Below are positions 1 through 8,552 of a stretch of 64,000 bases of DNA, piece after piece. The stretch is from positions 2,276,501 to 2,340,500 of the forward strand of contig NZ_CP100604.1 of NCBI RefSeq assembly GCF_031202265.1, read 5' to 3'. Below the pieces are notes generated by a model. It searched no databases. It worked only from the letters and a program-made list of their open reading frames with translations, and was not told the DNA's origin. The stretch's first letter is position 1, and each line of letters starts with the position of its first letter. A program made the translations under genes and the position numbers. The DNA is from Bradyrhizobium sp. Ash2021. GTDB taxonomy: Bacteria; Pseudomonadota; Alphaproteobacteria; Rhizobiales; Xanthobacteraceae.

Positions 1-2
1 GC

Positions 3-563
3 CAGGGATGGCGGACCTTCTTGCGCAACCACGCGCCGGACATTGCCGCCATGGACCTGTTCGTTGTTCCAACGATCGGTTTCGACCTGCTCTATGCGTT
101 CGTCATCGTCCGGCTCGACCGTAGAGATATCGTCTGGATCAACGTCACAGCAAATCCGACCGCTGAATGGGTTGCGCATCAGATAACGGAGGCCTTTCCT
201 TGGGACGGGGCTCCCGGTTACATGATCCGAGACCGCGATCGGATCTACGGCACTGTCGTCACACGTCGACTGCGTGCCATGGGCATCCGGGACAAGCCTG
301 TCGCACCGGCCTCACCCTGGCAGAATGGCTTTGTCGAACGGCTGATCGGATCGATCCGGCGTGAATGTGTGGACCACATCATTGTCCTGGGCGAGGCACA
401 GCTGCGCCGGATTCTGAAATCTTACGCTCGCTACTATAATGAGACGCGGACGCACTTGGCCTTGGATAAGGATGCGCCGGTTTCTCGCCCGGTTCAGCGA
501 ACCGGTGTGGTCAGTTCACTTGCCGTCCTGGGCGGACTTCATCTCCACTACGGCCGGGTTTGA
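3..563 (+). CDS. Integrase-core (DDE) transposase, 5' end outside window
   Basis: The open frame continues off the left window edge; this is the C-terminal 186 residues. The rve/DDE fold is visible: a first Asp in AAMDLFVV, a second in MIRDRDRIYG, and the Glu in the region FVERLIGSIRRE, followed by the HLALDKDAPVSRP tail typical of IS3-like single-ORF transposases of Bradyrhizobiaceae. It would catalyse DNA strand transfer. Its 3' end overlaps the 3' end of bfd on the other strand, so the insertion appears to have landed inside the bfd tail. Whether the whole element is intact cannot be judged here. Confidence 0.85.
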   Translation, partial: QGWRTFLRNHAPDIAAMDLFVVPTIGFDLLYAFVIVRLDRRDIVWINVTANPTAEWVAHQITEAFPWDGAPGYMIRDRDRIYGTVVTRRLRAMGIRDKPVAPASPWQNGFVERLIGSIRRECVDHIIVLGEAQLRRILKSYARYYNETRTHLALDKDAPVSRPVQRTGVVSSLAVLGGLHLHYGRV

Positions 564-830
564 GTTTTCGGTACACACAGGGTGCGCATTGGGCTCATCC
601 TGCGCGTCATCCATGATCCGGCGATGTGGGCAGCCAGCCTGACAAGCTAGTGCGCATTCCCTGGACGCCTCGTCGATGATCGTCTTGATGGTGCGCGCGC
701 AGCGGCCACATTCAGCGCTGCAGCCAAGGCAGTCATAGATCTGCTTGGCATTTCGCAGCGCGTCGTCGGCCGTATTTACGGCGTGACGAACATCGTGGTC
801 GCTAAGGACATTGCAGGAACAGACGATCAT
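516..830 (-). CDS. bfd: Bacterioferritin-associated ferredoxin, with IS-derived tail
   Basis: A small [2Fe-2S] protein that reduces bacterioferritin iron for release. The N-terminus MIVCSCNVLSDHDVR carries the CxC pair and the segment CLGCSAECGRC carries the CxxC pair, the four-Cys pattern of the BFD-like fold. The family usually ends shortly after a Cys/His-rich segment, seen here as CQAGCPH. The last 19 or so residues are read from the end of the neighbouring transposase gene on the opposite strand, so the natural C-terminus was probably replaced. No bacterioferritin gene lies next to it. The ferredoxin core is intact. Confidence 0.85.
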   Translation of the reverse strand: MIVCSCNVLSDHDVRHAVNTADDALRNAKQIYDCLGCSAECGRCARTIKTIIDEASRECALACQAGCPHRRIMDDAQDEPNAHPVCTENSNPAVVEMKSAQDGK

Positions 831-988
831 GAAACGCGGAAAAGACCTTCAGTGATGCGGCGTCATCGAATTGGGACGGCGCCAGGGCGCGTTGGAGGTT
901 CCAAACAAAGGCGGAGATGATTGAGTGGCAACCGCCACGGGAAGTCAGCCTTGACCTTTGATCTGGAAGTCAGCGGAAATCTGTTTGA

Positions 989-1864
989 TCACTCGCGGGG
1001 ACCGCTAGCTGCAGAGCCGACGGAGGACACGGGAGCGCCGCTCCGTGCCGGCCGAAGATTAACGCTCTCGGTTAGCGTAGATGACACAGCTGGAATCTGT
1101 TGGCCCTGAGTAGCAGCCATCACTGCGTTTCGGGTGTTGTTGAATACCTCCTCGATCATCTTCGAAGAATCCATCTGCGTAAGAAGAGCGGTCATCAGCT
1201 GACTATGTAGTTCATCCGGATCTTCGACGACCTGGCCAGGCGCTGCTGAGCTCAGGATGAGCGCGTTCTCACTCGTTTGAATGGGTGCAAGTCCATGTGA
1301 GTAGCTCCTGAAGCGTCGCTCATAAGGATTGCGGCGTGAGGCCTCAATGACGACGAGCCTGACGCGGGCTCCGGATGTCTTGAGTTGCGAAAGGAGACGG
1401 TCAATGCTTACGCCTTGTCGACGGACATCTTCTTCACTCCAGATCTTCGCGTCGACTGGGATTAAATAATTTTGTCCGTCAGATTGGACACCGTAACCTC
1501 CGAAATAGACCAACACAATTGAGTTCAAATGTACTCTTGCCCTTAGATGATCGATTGCGCGCGTCATGTCGGGGTGCGTCGCATTGTCAACCGCGTCGAC
1601 CAGAAAGCCGTCCTTGCGAAGAGCATTTGTCAAACCTTCCGCATCGCGTGTTATTTGGGGAAGAGGAGAGCCGGCATCGGGATAGGTTGAATTGCCAATC
1701 ACCAGAGCTAGCCGATTAGTATCTATGGGTGCGGATTCACCCGACCAGATGGGCGCGCTCATGGGCCGGTTATGAGGCTTCTCCAACCGCATTGTCCTGC
1801 CGAGGCCAGTTGAGAGCAAGCCAAGCAGGACTGCAGCGCCGACTAGTATTCTGGCAACTGTCAT
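989..1864 (-). CDS. Exported caspase-fold protein with Tyr/Ser in place of His/Cys
   Basis: 291 residues: an N-terminal hydrophobic segment (about 5-22, signal peptide or anchor), then a peptidase C14-like domain starting at NRLALVIGNSTY. In active family members the catalytic His lies in a GHG motif before a D-G-x-N-Y-L-I-P-x-D stretch, and the Cys lies in a DACRNNP motif. Here these read GGYGVQ (Tyr124) and EASRRNP (Ser176). Both dyad residues are therefore substituted while the surrounding fold motifs are kept, and the frame is open throughout. Such YS variants are known among alphaproteobacterial metacaspase homologues. Peptidase activity is unlikely; a binding or regulatory role is an inference. 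A homologue-free gap separates it from bfd. Confidence 0.8.
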   Translation of the reverse strand: MTVARILVGAAVLLGLLSTGLGRTMRLEKPHNRPMSAPIWSGESAPIDTNRLALVIGNSTYPDAGSPLPQITRDAEGLTNALRKDGFLVDAVDNATHPDMTRAIDHLRARVHLNSIVLVYFGGYGVQSDGQNYLIPVDAKIWSEEDVRRQGVSIDRLLSQLKTSGARVRLVVIEASRRNPYERRFRSYSHGLAPIQTSENALILSSAAPGQVVEDPDELHSQLMTALLTQMDSSKMIEEVFNNTRNAVMAATQGQQIPAVSSTLTESVNLRPARSGAPVSSVGSAASGPRE

Positions 1865-1964
1865 TTCATTATGGTCTCCAGTTCACAGAGGAATCGCTCC
1901 TCTCCGTAAGATGCCTTGGCGCTGCCAGCATTCGCGCCACAGTCGCGTGCCGCCGTTGCGTCCT

Positions 1965-2323
1965 TCAATTGCGTCGCGCCGTCCAGTAACCCGAGCATCG
2001 CGCCGTTCCTGAGTGGCCGCTCCAGGTCCCCTGACCCGGCGTTGCGAATAATTTGCCCGCACCCGTGGCATATTTATCTTGGACCGTCACCGAAGCGCGA
2101 ACCGCGCCGGATTTGCAACGTAACCTCGAAATCTCACGAGATTGGGATGCGTGATAATTCCGTTGGTCACATCGACAGTAAAGCGGTAACTGGCATCGCA
2201 GGTTTTTCTTTGCGTCACGAAGACGAGGTCCCAGGAGCCGTCGTACGCCGAGCGCCCGAATGCTGCCGGTGCAAAGAAAATGAAGCAACTCGCTGCCGTG
2301 ATGAGAAGCGAACGCTTTGTCAT
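1965..2323 (-). pseudogene. Small exported protein of unknown function, frameshifted
   Basis: The gene begins with a clear signal peptide (MTKRSLLITAASCFIFFAPAAFG) followed by YDGSWDLVFVTQRKTCDASY. The frame breaks near 2105-2113; the rest is found in another frame as SGAVRASVTVQDKY followed by GTWSGHSGTARCSGYW, ending at 1965. Together they make one protein of about 120 residues of a kind common in Bradyrhizobium, with paired Cys residues and no known function. One base change would restore the frame, so a sequencing error is possible. Confidence 0.6.
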
Positions 2324-2412
2324 GATAGTTCTCCTAACTAGCTAAAGCAGACCATGTGGTTCGAGCGGTCCAGTAACGGCCGGCATTCGTCCTGAACCGG
2401 TACGGTTGCCGA

Positions 2413-2560
2413 TCAACATCGGGGACGTTCGCGTGCAGGGCGCTTGTCAACTACGACACCATGCTTGGCCACCCATTTACGGTCAGGCCCACGCATATAA
2501 TGACGCTCGGGCCGACACGGGTCACGGGCAGTCGCGATGAGCTTGCCGCATCTGCTATTG
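2413..2560 (-). pseudogene. Remnant of the small RPxxHYMRGP protein family
   Basis: The frame ends with CRPERHYMRGPDRKWVAKH, closely matching DSYRPGLHCMRGPGPKW in the intact 90-residue gene at 50706-50978. Only the C-terminal part is present, fused behind a peroxiredoxin-like remnant. The function of the family is unknown to me. Confidence 0.45.
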
Positions 2561-2989
2561 ATACCAACAACGCATCGGCGAAGCGGCGCTATGGGTGACC
2601 GAACCGCGAGCATCGCGACTTCGATGCGGCTTTCCATCGTGGTGGGAAGGACGCCGAGCGACGAACGGCCTTCGTCGCCGAAGGGACTCCGGAGGCCGTA
2701 GCGCCGCTGGTCCAAGGGTAACTTGTCGCGCGTATTGACGTAGGCGCCCTCGAAAGCGGTCTGGACTGGCGATCCCGACGTACTCGGTGCGGGGTCTTGA
2801 ACCAACGCCTGGAGAGTTGGAAATCCGTGCGGGTGGTACCCACCGCACCAATCCTGGTAGAAAAAGGAGAAGCCTGTGCCGCGCACCGAGCTCCTTCAGA
2901 GTGAGAGGCGGGCGTTCCTTTCCCTCAGCATCGATCCGGTAGGGGATTGCGAGTTCAGGGGCGGGCTCTCCCGCGATGCTCTGGGTCAT
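2561..2989 (-). pseudogene. Peroxiredoxin/thioredoxin-like protein, frameshifted
   Basis: Starts at ATG 2989 with MTQSIAGEPAPELAIPYRID, then TLKELGARHRLLLF. After a frame change near 2880 it continues as FYQDWCGGYHPHGFPTLQAL followed by TAFEGAYVNTRDKLPLDQRRYGL. This is an AhpC/TSA-like redoxin whose intact relatives carry a WCPGCH active site. Here the second Cys is Tyr (WCGGYH), so even a repaired frame would lack the CxxC pair. The C-terminus is replaced by an unrelated fragment. Confidence 0.6.
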
Positions 2990-3235
2990 GGTTATACTCG
3001 CAATTCTGATTGCGGCGGGGTGTACGCCGGCGCTTCGGCTCACGACCGCGCTCGCGGCACCAGTGTTATTGCCGCGGAATCGGCTGGTAAAGCTATGATC
3101 TCGATAACCGCGTGTAATATAGGCCTGCCCGGAGGATAGGCACGTGGACACCTCCCCGCGGTCGCCGAGAGTTCCGCTCCGGCGAGGCGGCGCAGAGGGA
3201 AGCACCGCACTCCCACCGCAGCGCGCCAAGCGTCG

Positions 3236-3292
3236 CTCAGCCATTCCGATAACGGTCGGCTATCGACTTCATGGCGAGAGGTGATTTTCCTT
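3236..3292 (+). repeat. Partial copy of a ridA promoter-like repeat
   Basis: The stretch with a GATAACGGTCGGCTATCGAC core followed by GGCGAGAGGTGATTT resembles the region before ridA at 42690-42830 (reverse orientation) and the copy at 59545-59710. It is diverged, and no ridA coding sequence follows. The rest of 2990-3392 shows no gene. Confidence 0.45.
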
Positions 3293-3392
3293 TTGACCGT
3301 CATAGACTCAATCTTCGATCCATCATCGCCCGCCCTCGTCTACGGGCCGAAGTCGGCGTTCCGTTGGACGATCGCAGGCCAGGAGGTCCCAC

Positions 3393-4554
3393 ATGCAGAT
3401 CAAAGAGACAATTGGCGCTTCATTCCCCGGCTCTGTCGGAAGCGCGCCGCTGGAGGATGTCGTCGTGCTCGTGGACAGCGGCGGCGTCGCGCTTGGAATG
3501 CAGCGTGCGTTCAGCGCAAGGGTGGGGGGCGTCCGCGATGGCGGTGGAGGCCTCATCGCGTCCAGGTACGTGGAGATCCCGCTCGTCGGGTCCGACGGCG
3601 AGGTCTCGGGAATCTTGTGCCGCGCCAGCCCGCGGTCCGACACGCGAGGCGCGGTCGCCGCTGGCGGGCGGGCGCGGGTGAGCGCGATAGCGGACGTGGC
3701 GCAGTTTGTCGTCCACGACATCAATAACCTTCTCGCCGTGATCGGGAGCGGCCTGCGACTGCTCGAGTGCCAGAGCGATGCTGCGTACCGAAAGGCCATC
3801 GTCGACAGAATGCAGGAGGCGATCACGCGAAGCGCGTTGCTTAGCCGGCAGCTACTCGAGGCTACGCGACCGCGCCCCAAGTCGATCGACGGGTTTCTCG
3901 CAGGCGGTCGCCTCGCAGCGATAGCTGGCACGCTTGACCTGGCGTTGCGTCCGGACATCACGGTCCGCACCGAGATCGCCCCCGACCTATGGGACTTCAA
4001 CGCCGATCCGGAAGAGCTGTACTTCGCTTTGCTGAACCTCTGCCGAAACGTGGCCGATGCTATGCCGAACAGCGGCACGATCACCGTCGCGGCGCGGAAC
4101 ATCGAGCCGCCCGCCGGCGCGGTCCGGGGGTTCGTCGAGATCATCGTCGCCGACTACGGCAGGGCAATCGCATATGGAATTTCTGAGTCTCTTCCGTTGC
4201 TTGGCCTCGCACCGGTCGCAGTTGCCGGGAAGCTCGCATGGAATCGGATCGAGAACGAGACAGAATCGAAGTGTGAACGGTCGGTTTGTCTCCTTGCCGG
4301 GGTTGGGCCGAGCGGTACCAGCACATCTAAGGTCTTTTCCATATGCGATTCCCCTGCCGACGACGGGGAGGGCATGACCGAGGAGGTCCTCTCGCAGGCC
4401 TTCACCCTGTACTTCACGACAAAACTCGCGGGCAGCGGCACCGGCCTCGGGCTCCCCCAGGTCCAGCGCTTCGCCGCAGGACGCGGCGGCGCGGTCCGGA
4501 TAAAGAGCGAGCGGGATACCGGCACGCTGGTGCGCCTCTTCCTGCCGCGAGGAC
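3393..4554 (+). pseudogene. Histidine kinase with in-frame insertion and lost C-terminus
   Basis: A PAS-like N-terminal segment (about residues 1-95) is followed by a phospho-acceptor region with VVHDINNLLAVIGSG (His108), of the HDFNNLL hybrid-kinase type. The N-box is LNLCRNVADAMPN and the G-boxes are GEGM and GSGTGLGLPQV. Between the N- and G1-boxes about 69 codons of foreign sequence are inserted in frame. The gene is cut at about 4555, where a peroxiredoxin fragment begins in another frame; the receiver domain usual in this family is missing. The open frame runs on to 4757 without kinase similarity. A related remnant lies at 59790-60256. Confidence 0.65.
4155..4361. repeat. MITE-like palindromic insertion inside the kinase
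   Basis: The insertion is bounded by inverted repeats of about 22 bp at 4157-4178 and 4338-4359 with one mismatch; the outer bases are GGCAGGG and its complement, the inner bases CATATGGA. Removing 207 bp restores the expected kinase motif VADDGEGM. That length fits a 203 bp element plus a 4 bp target duplication (ACTA/ACGA, one mismatch). It contains no transposase gene and leaves the frame open. Confidence 0.65.
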
Positions 4555-4760
4555 TTGCAGGCGTTCGAGTCCCTCCAGCCGCCGGTCGAGGCGCGGGGGT
4601 CTGTTGTGAGCATCTCGCAGCAGACGATCGCCGAGAACGCAAAAGCCCACGCGCAGTTAAAGCTGGGTTTTCCAACTCTCTCGGACCTAGGCGGCCGGAT
4701 TGCCCAGCTGTTCGGCGTGCGCTGGTGCATTTCGGAGCCACGAAATGTCAGGATTGAGCC
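4549..4760 (+). pseudogene. Peroxiredoxin C-terminal-region fragment
   Basis: Reads LQAFESLQPPVEARGSVVSI, then SQQTIAENAKAHAQLKLGFP followed by TLSDLGGRIAQLFGVRW, the middle part of an AhpC/TSA family protein (family form: VAISPQT...KLGFPILSD). The active-site Cys region and the C-terminus are absent. It is joined directly to the truncated kinase, marking a recombination junction. Confidence 0.6.
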
Positions 4761-4929
4761 CTACTACTACTCGGCAGTGGGCAATCTACAAGGTGCGCAG
4801 ATAATGACTTGGATGTGGTTCTAAATCTTCCAAGACATCACCGATTCCATCTTTCGTATCCCGCCATCGAGGACACCAGCAACGCTGAGGTATCGTGGTG
4901 GACCGTCGCATTTTGAAGGAGGTTCGAAC

Positions 4930-5163
4930 ATGACCCAGGTATATTTCCACTGCTCGAACACGAAGAAGGTTTTCCTCGATAGCCGCGGCGCCGTGGTGGC
5001 CGATCTTGCTGAGGCGCGCGATCACGCGACCCGTCTCGTGCAATCCTTTACCAGCGAGCGCAGCCTCGAGGATTGGCATGACTGGGTCCTGCATGTCAGC
5101 GACGACCAGGGCGATGAACTCTTCGTTGTGCCCTTCATTTTCGTGCTCGGCGAGCCGAATTGA
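4930..5163 (+). CDS. DUF6894 family small protein
   Basis: 77 residues beginning MTQVYFHCSNTKKVFLDSRG and containing the family pattern of an N-terminal Y-F-H, a conserved D-x-x-G, and an A-x-x-HA segment (LAEARDHATRLVQSF). A good ribosome-binding site (GGAGG) lies 7 bases before the ATG. DUF6894 proteins are abundant, short and uncharacterised in rhizobial genomes. The gene is complete and stands alone between remnants. Confidence 0.7.
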   Translation: MTQVYFHCSNTKKVFLDSRGAVVADLAEARDHATRLVQSFTSERSLEDWHDWVLHVSDDQGDELFVVPFIFVLGEPN

Positions 5164-5235
5164 GGTCGCCATGCTTTGGGCCAAAGCGCACATGTCCCAG
5201 TTAGAAAGCACGGCGGGAGCCCCGCGAAGACTCTC

Positions 5236-5335
5236 TTCAGCCCTCGGCGGCAAGGTCGATGAAAGCTCGCACCTTGATCGGCAGAAACCGGTTGGAAGCG
5301 TACAGGAGGTGGAAGGGCAGCGGTGCAGGCTAGAA
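5236..5335 (-). pseudogene. LysR-type regulator C-terminal fragment
   Basis: Translates as APLPFHLLYASNRFLPIKVR followed by AFIDLAAEG, the typical end of a LysR effector-binding domain. Nothing of the DNA-binding half is present nearby. Confidence 0.5.
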
Positions 5336-5489
5336 TTCTTTAAGCGATCTCGGCCGATCCGGACGAAGGCCTGCCCTTCCAATATTCGGACCCGTCACGC
5401 ATTTTTTATTCCTTCGTGACCACCTTCGCGGCTTCAAAGTCGGCGTCAGCAATCCCACCTCAGCACAAGGAATGACGAGCATAACTCAA

Positions 5490-5775
5490 TAACAGCGATT
5501 TTGGGCGAGGCTACCCGATTTGTCTCAAAATCCGCGCGACTGACTGCCGCCGGCCTGCCGCTGACAACCGACACGCAAATTGTGCTGGTGATAGTGGGGG
5601 ATTCGGAGAAATGCGCGGAAGCGAGCGCACTCCTGCTCGCCGAGCACGGCATCTATATCTAGCCTCAACTATCCGACGGTTCCGCGGGGCACCGAGCGGC
5701 TGCGTATCACGCCGACGCCCTATCACGATGACGCGCTGATCGACGCGCTCGCTAAAGCACTGGTCGATGCGTGAG
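5490..5775 (+). pseudogene. hemA: 5-aminolevulinate synthase C-terminal remnant
   Basis: Reads LTAAGLPLTTDTQIVLVIVG ... EHGIYI then, after a frame change near 5660, [20 protein letters not shown] followed by HDDALIDALAKALVDA and a stop. This matches the C-terminus of the intact hemA at 30220-31608 closely. The catalytic domain is gone, so it is a decayed second copy. It sits 580 bp from hemC, on the other strand. Confidence 0.75.
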
Positions 5776-6350
5776 AGCGCCTTGGTTTGTCACTACGATA
5801 TCGCAAGCTTGCAGCGGAGTAGGTTGCCAGCGCACGGCAGCATCGGAGCGAATAGCTCAGGTTAGCAAACTGTGCCGACGGTTGGTGCGCCCCTCGGCGA
5901 GTAAAATTGCTGCGTTGTCGCTCAAGATAGCCACCGAGTCTTCAAAGCAAGAGCGGAAAGTATCTGGCGGAAGCCGTTATGAAAGAGCAACCTCGCTGAT
6001 GTCGATGGAGACCGTCAACCAGAGAAAGACCTTGCAGCCCGGGCCGTTCCACATCAGGGCCCAAAATCGACCCCCCATAGTTTGGGCTGTTGCGCTGCCT
6101 GCTTTGGACTGAAGCAGGTGGTTGGGGATGCTGGGCGTGGAGACGATTGCGCGGATATCCTCACTCGCGAGCCGCAGCAAACCCTCCAGCCGAGCCTAAA
6201 GTATGATGAGTTTGCAAAAGGGCGTTTTCGAGCGACCCACGATGCCCACAACTTGTCATTCCGGATTTGTGCGCGAAGCGCAGCCGCGCTCGCTGGTAGC
6301 TGGTCACGGACTCAGGAGCGCGTTTACTGGCCGCGAGGTTCCGGCTCAAC
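5776..6350. other. No supported gene
   Basis: About 575 bp between the hemA remnant and hemC. Several open frames on both strands show no family motif that I recognise, and none has a convincing ribosome-binding site. Confidence 0.4.
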
Positions 6351-7328
6351 TCACTTTGGCCGGCTGCGTTCGATGATCTCCGCCGCGCCCTTCGCCAGTA
6401 GCTCGAACGCCACCGCGCGACCAAGCTCGCGCGGCCTGTTTGCGGGACCGGAGCGGGAAGCTCCGATGATCAGCCCGTCGGTTTCGTCAAGCACCGAAGC
6501 GCTGAGCGATATCGTTTTGCCGTCGATCCTAGCAAAGCCGGCGATCGGCGAGTTACAATGGCCGTTGAGCATCCACAGCACCTCGCGTTCGGCGTCGGCG
6601 CACGCATGCGCGACCACATCATCGATATTTGAAAGCAGGTGCCTTGTCTGCCAATCCGCCGCCACGCATTCCACGGCGATGATACCTTGTCCGACCGCAG
6701 GCAGCATCTCAGCTATCGAAAATTCGTAAGCGATTCGGTGGGAGAAACCAAGGCGTTCGAGCCCCGTACGCGCCATGATCAGCGCATCCGCCGGCCCGAC
6801 CGCACCGCCGGGCAGCCGCTGCTTTTCACCCTGATCGAGCTTGCGCACGCGCGTGTCGGCGGCGCCGCGAAAGTGGATTACTTCGACTTCGGGGAACAGC
6901 CGCCGCGCATAAACAGCGCGTCGCACCGCGTTGGTGCCGATTTTGAAACCGTTGCCGCGCGTGCGCCTAATCTCATTGAGCGAAACGCCAGCGCGTAGCA
7001 CCAGCGCGTCACCCGGAGGGTCGCGCGACAGGGTCGCGCCAACTACGAGTGAAGGCGTTTCCTCGTTCCCTGGCATGTCCTTGAGCGAATGCATTGCCGC
7101 CTGCAGCTCGCCTGCAAGGAGAGCATTGCGGATTTGTGCGACAAATGCGCCGCCCTTGCCGCCATGCGGCAGAAGCTTGTTGATCTGGTCGATATCGCCC
7201 GCGGTGTCGAGTGTGACCACCTCGACCTCGAGGTCGGGAGCCGCCGCGGTGAGCCGGCGTGCGATTTCGTTGGTCTGCGCCAGCGCCATAACGCTTTTGC
7301 GCGTGCCGATCCGGAAACGATTGATCAC
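6351..7328 (-). CDS. hemC: Hydroxymethylbilane synthase, divergent paralogue
   Basis: Condenses four porphobilinogens into hydroxymethylbilane. Visible motifs: RIGTRKSVMALAQTN at the N-terminus, HSLKDMP with the catalytic Asp, RVRKLDQGE in domain 2, AVGQG, and GHCNSPIAGF carrying the Cys that binds the dipyrromethane cofactor. Several blocks differ from the usual enzyme (TNAVRRAVYARRL instead of SSxRRxAxL; HFRGAADTRV instead of xxRGNxxTRL), so this is probably a second, specialised copy. I prefer GTG 7328 as start: it has a GGAG 7 bases upstream and overlaps the stop of the preceding frame (GTGA). ATG 7355 is the alternative. Confidence 0.8.
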   Translation of the reverse strand: MINRFRIGTRKSVMALAQTNEIARRLTAAAPDLEVEVVTLDTAGDIDQINKLLPHGGKGGAFVAQIRNALLAGELQAAMHSLKDMPGNEETPSLVVGATLSRDPPGDALVLRAGVSLNEIRRTRGNGFKIGTNAVRRAVYARRLFPEVEVIHFRGAADTRVRKLDQGEKQRLPGGAVGPADALIMARTGLERLGFSHRIAYEFSIAEMLPAVGQGIIAVECVAADWQTRHLLSNIDDVVAHACADAEREVLWMLNGHCNSPIAGFARIDGKTISLSASVLDETDGLIIGASRSGPANRPRELGRAVAFELLAKGAAEIIERSRPK

Positions 7329-8026
7329 AAAAGGCGCTCCCGAATCATCGGGCATCCTGCAAAATCATCTTCTATGCCTTCCGCAATCACCACGACTGGC
7401 GCGAAGTCTGTAAAGGAGGCACGCCGGCGAGCATTCCCTACCAGTTCCTCAGCATAGGCCTGCACACGCTTTCTAAGAGTCGACGGCTCGCGGACTTCGT
7501 CGATCAATCCCCATCGCTGAGCTTCGGAAGCCACAATCAGATCGCCCTGGTATAGATAGTGCATCGCACGGGAACGTCCGATCAGGCGCGCCAGAGCCCG
7601 CGTCGTCGCGATCAGTGGAATGAAGGCGATCCGGATTTCGGGCTGTTCTAACCGGGCATGGGCGGCGCTCGCCTCGGGCGCGTTGAGAACTGAGGTCGTC
7701 AGCCAGACCGCGGCGGCGAGAACCCAGTAGTGCCAGGCGTCAAGCCCAGTGAAATGGAAAGCGGAGGGGGCAATGATGGAGACCACACCCAATGCGCGGT
7801 CCACCCAAAGATGCAGCCAGTAATGGATGCCCCGGACGAGCCCCGTCGGGTGGTCCGTGAGAGCCGGCAGCATCAGTGGCGTGACGCGGGTCACCACCGA
7901 AAGCCACAGCGCGACAGGACTGCTCTTGCCTAGCTTCAGCAGGAATGGCGCGACCATCCAGACGATGGCAACAGGATAGTCGATTAGGTAGGTGTGGATA
8001 GATTTTGTGATGAAGCGACAGGGCAT
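7325..8026 (-). pseudogene. Chimera: SPW-like membrane protein fused to enoyl-CoA hydratase fragment
   Basis: Residues 1 to about 120 (starting MPCRFITKSIHTYLIDYPVA) form a four-helix membrane protein almost identical in layout to the intact 133-residue gene at 53138-53539, up to the shared TSVLNAPE. From about residue 127 the sequence becomes the C-terminal half of a crotonase: PEIRIAFIPLIATTRALARL ... ASEAQRWGLIDEV. The frame is open across the join. The final TGA overlaps the likely GTG start of hemC. Either half alone is incomplete as an enzyme; whether the fusion is expressed is unknown. Confidence 0.65.
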
Positions 8027-8339
8027 GACGTAACTCCTGCATGCTGGGCTGCTCGATCGAGTTCTTGGGACATCGAGAGTAGGGGCTGCGCACGCGAATG
8101 GCGGATCGACCGCATTGTGATCGATGGGCCACCCGTGCTGCCACCGAGTATCGATGAGGTGTACGAGGAGGGTATTCCCGTCTGTGCGCCGTTAGAAATG
8201 CAGGATCGTTATCGTTTTCATTCTCTCAGGCGGCCGCGTCTAGAGTTTTCAGACGCCAACGGCCCCCGCGGGAGGTCAGGATAGCGCTCGAGTAGAAATC
8301 TCTTCCATTCAAACGGTCCCCGTTTGTCCTTCCTAATTG

Positions 8340-8455
8340 ACGCCGACCCAGCACCGGCGGCGAGCGAACCTTCCATCCCATCGATTCTGAGCAAATCTTG
8401 TTCTGACTCCGTGTTCACAGTTCGTCCAAAGTAGCGTGAATCTGCGCATTGCTCT
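8340..8455. repeat. Dispersed repeat, copy 1
   Basis: About 105 bp nearly matching 54715-54825 in the same orientation, including CATCCCATCGATTCTGAGCA and GTGTTCACAGTTCGTCCAAA. It lies next to an AraC remnant here and next to an exported cupin gene there. Nature unknown. The flanking 8030-8340 holds no gene that I can support. Confidence 0.55.
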
Positions 8456-8552
8456 TGTCATGGCCCCAATCACTCGGGGCGCCGTCCTCTTCAATCCGAT
8501 ACGCAACCGAAGATGCATTTCGCTTCTGACCGATAGTTTGAAGGGCGGTCCC

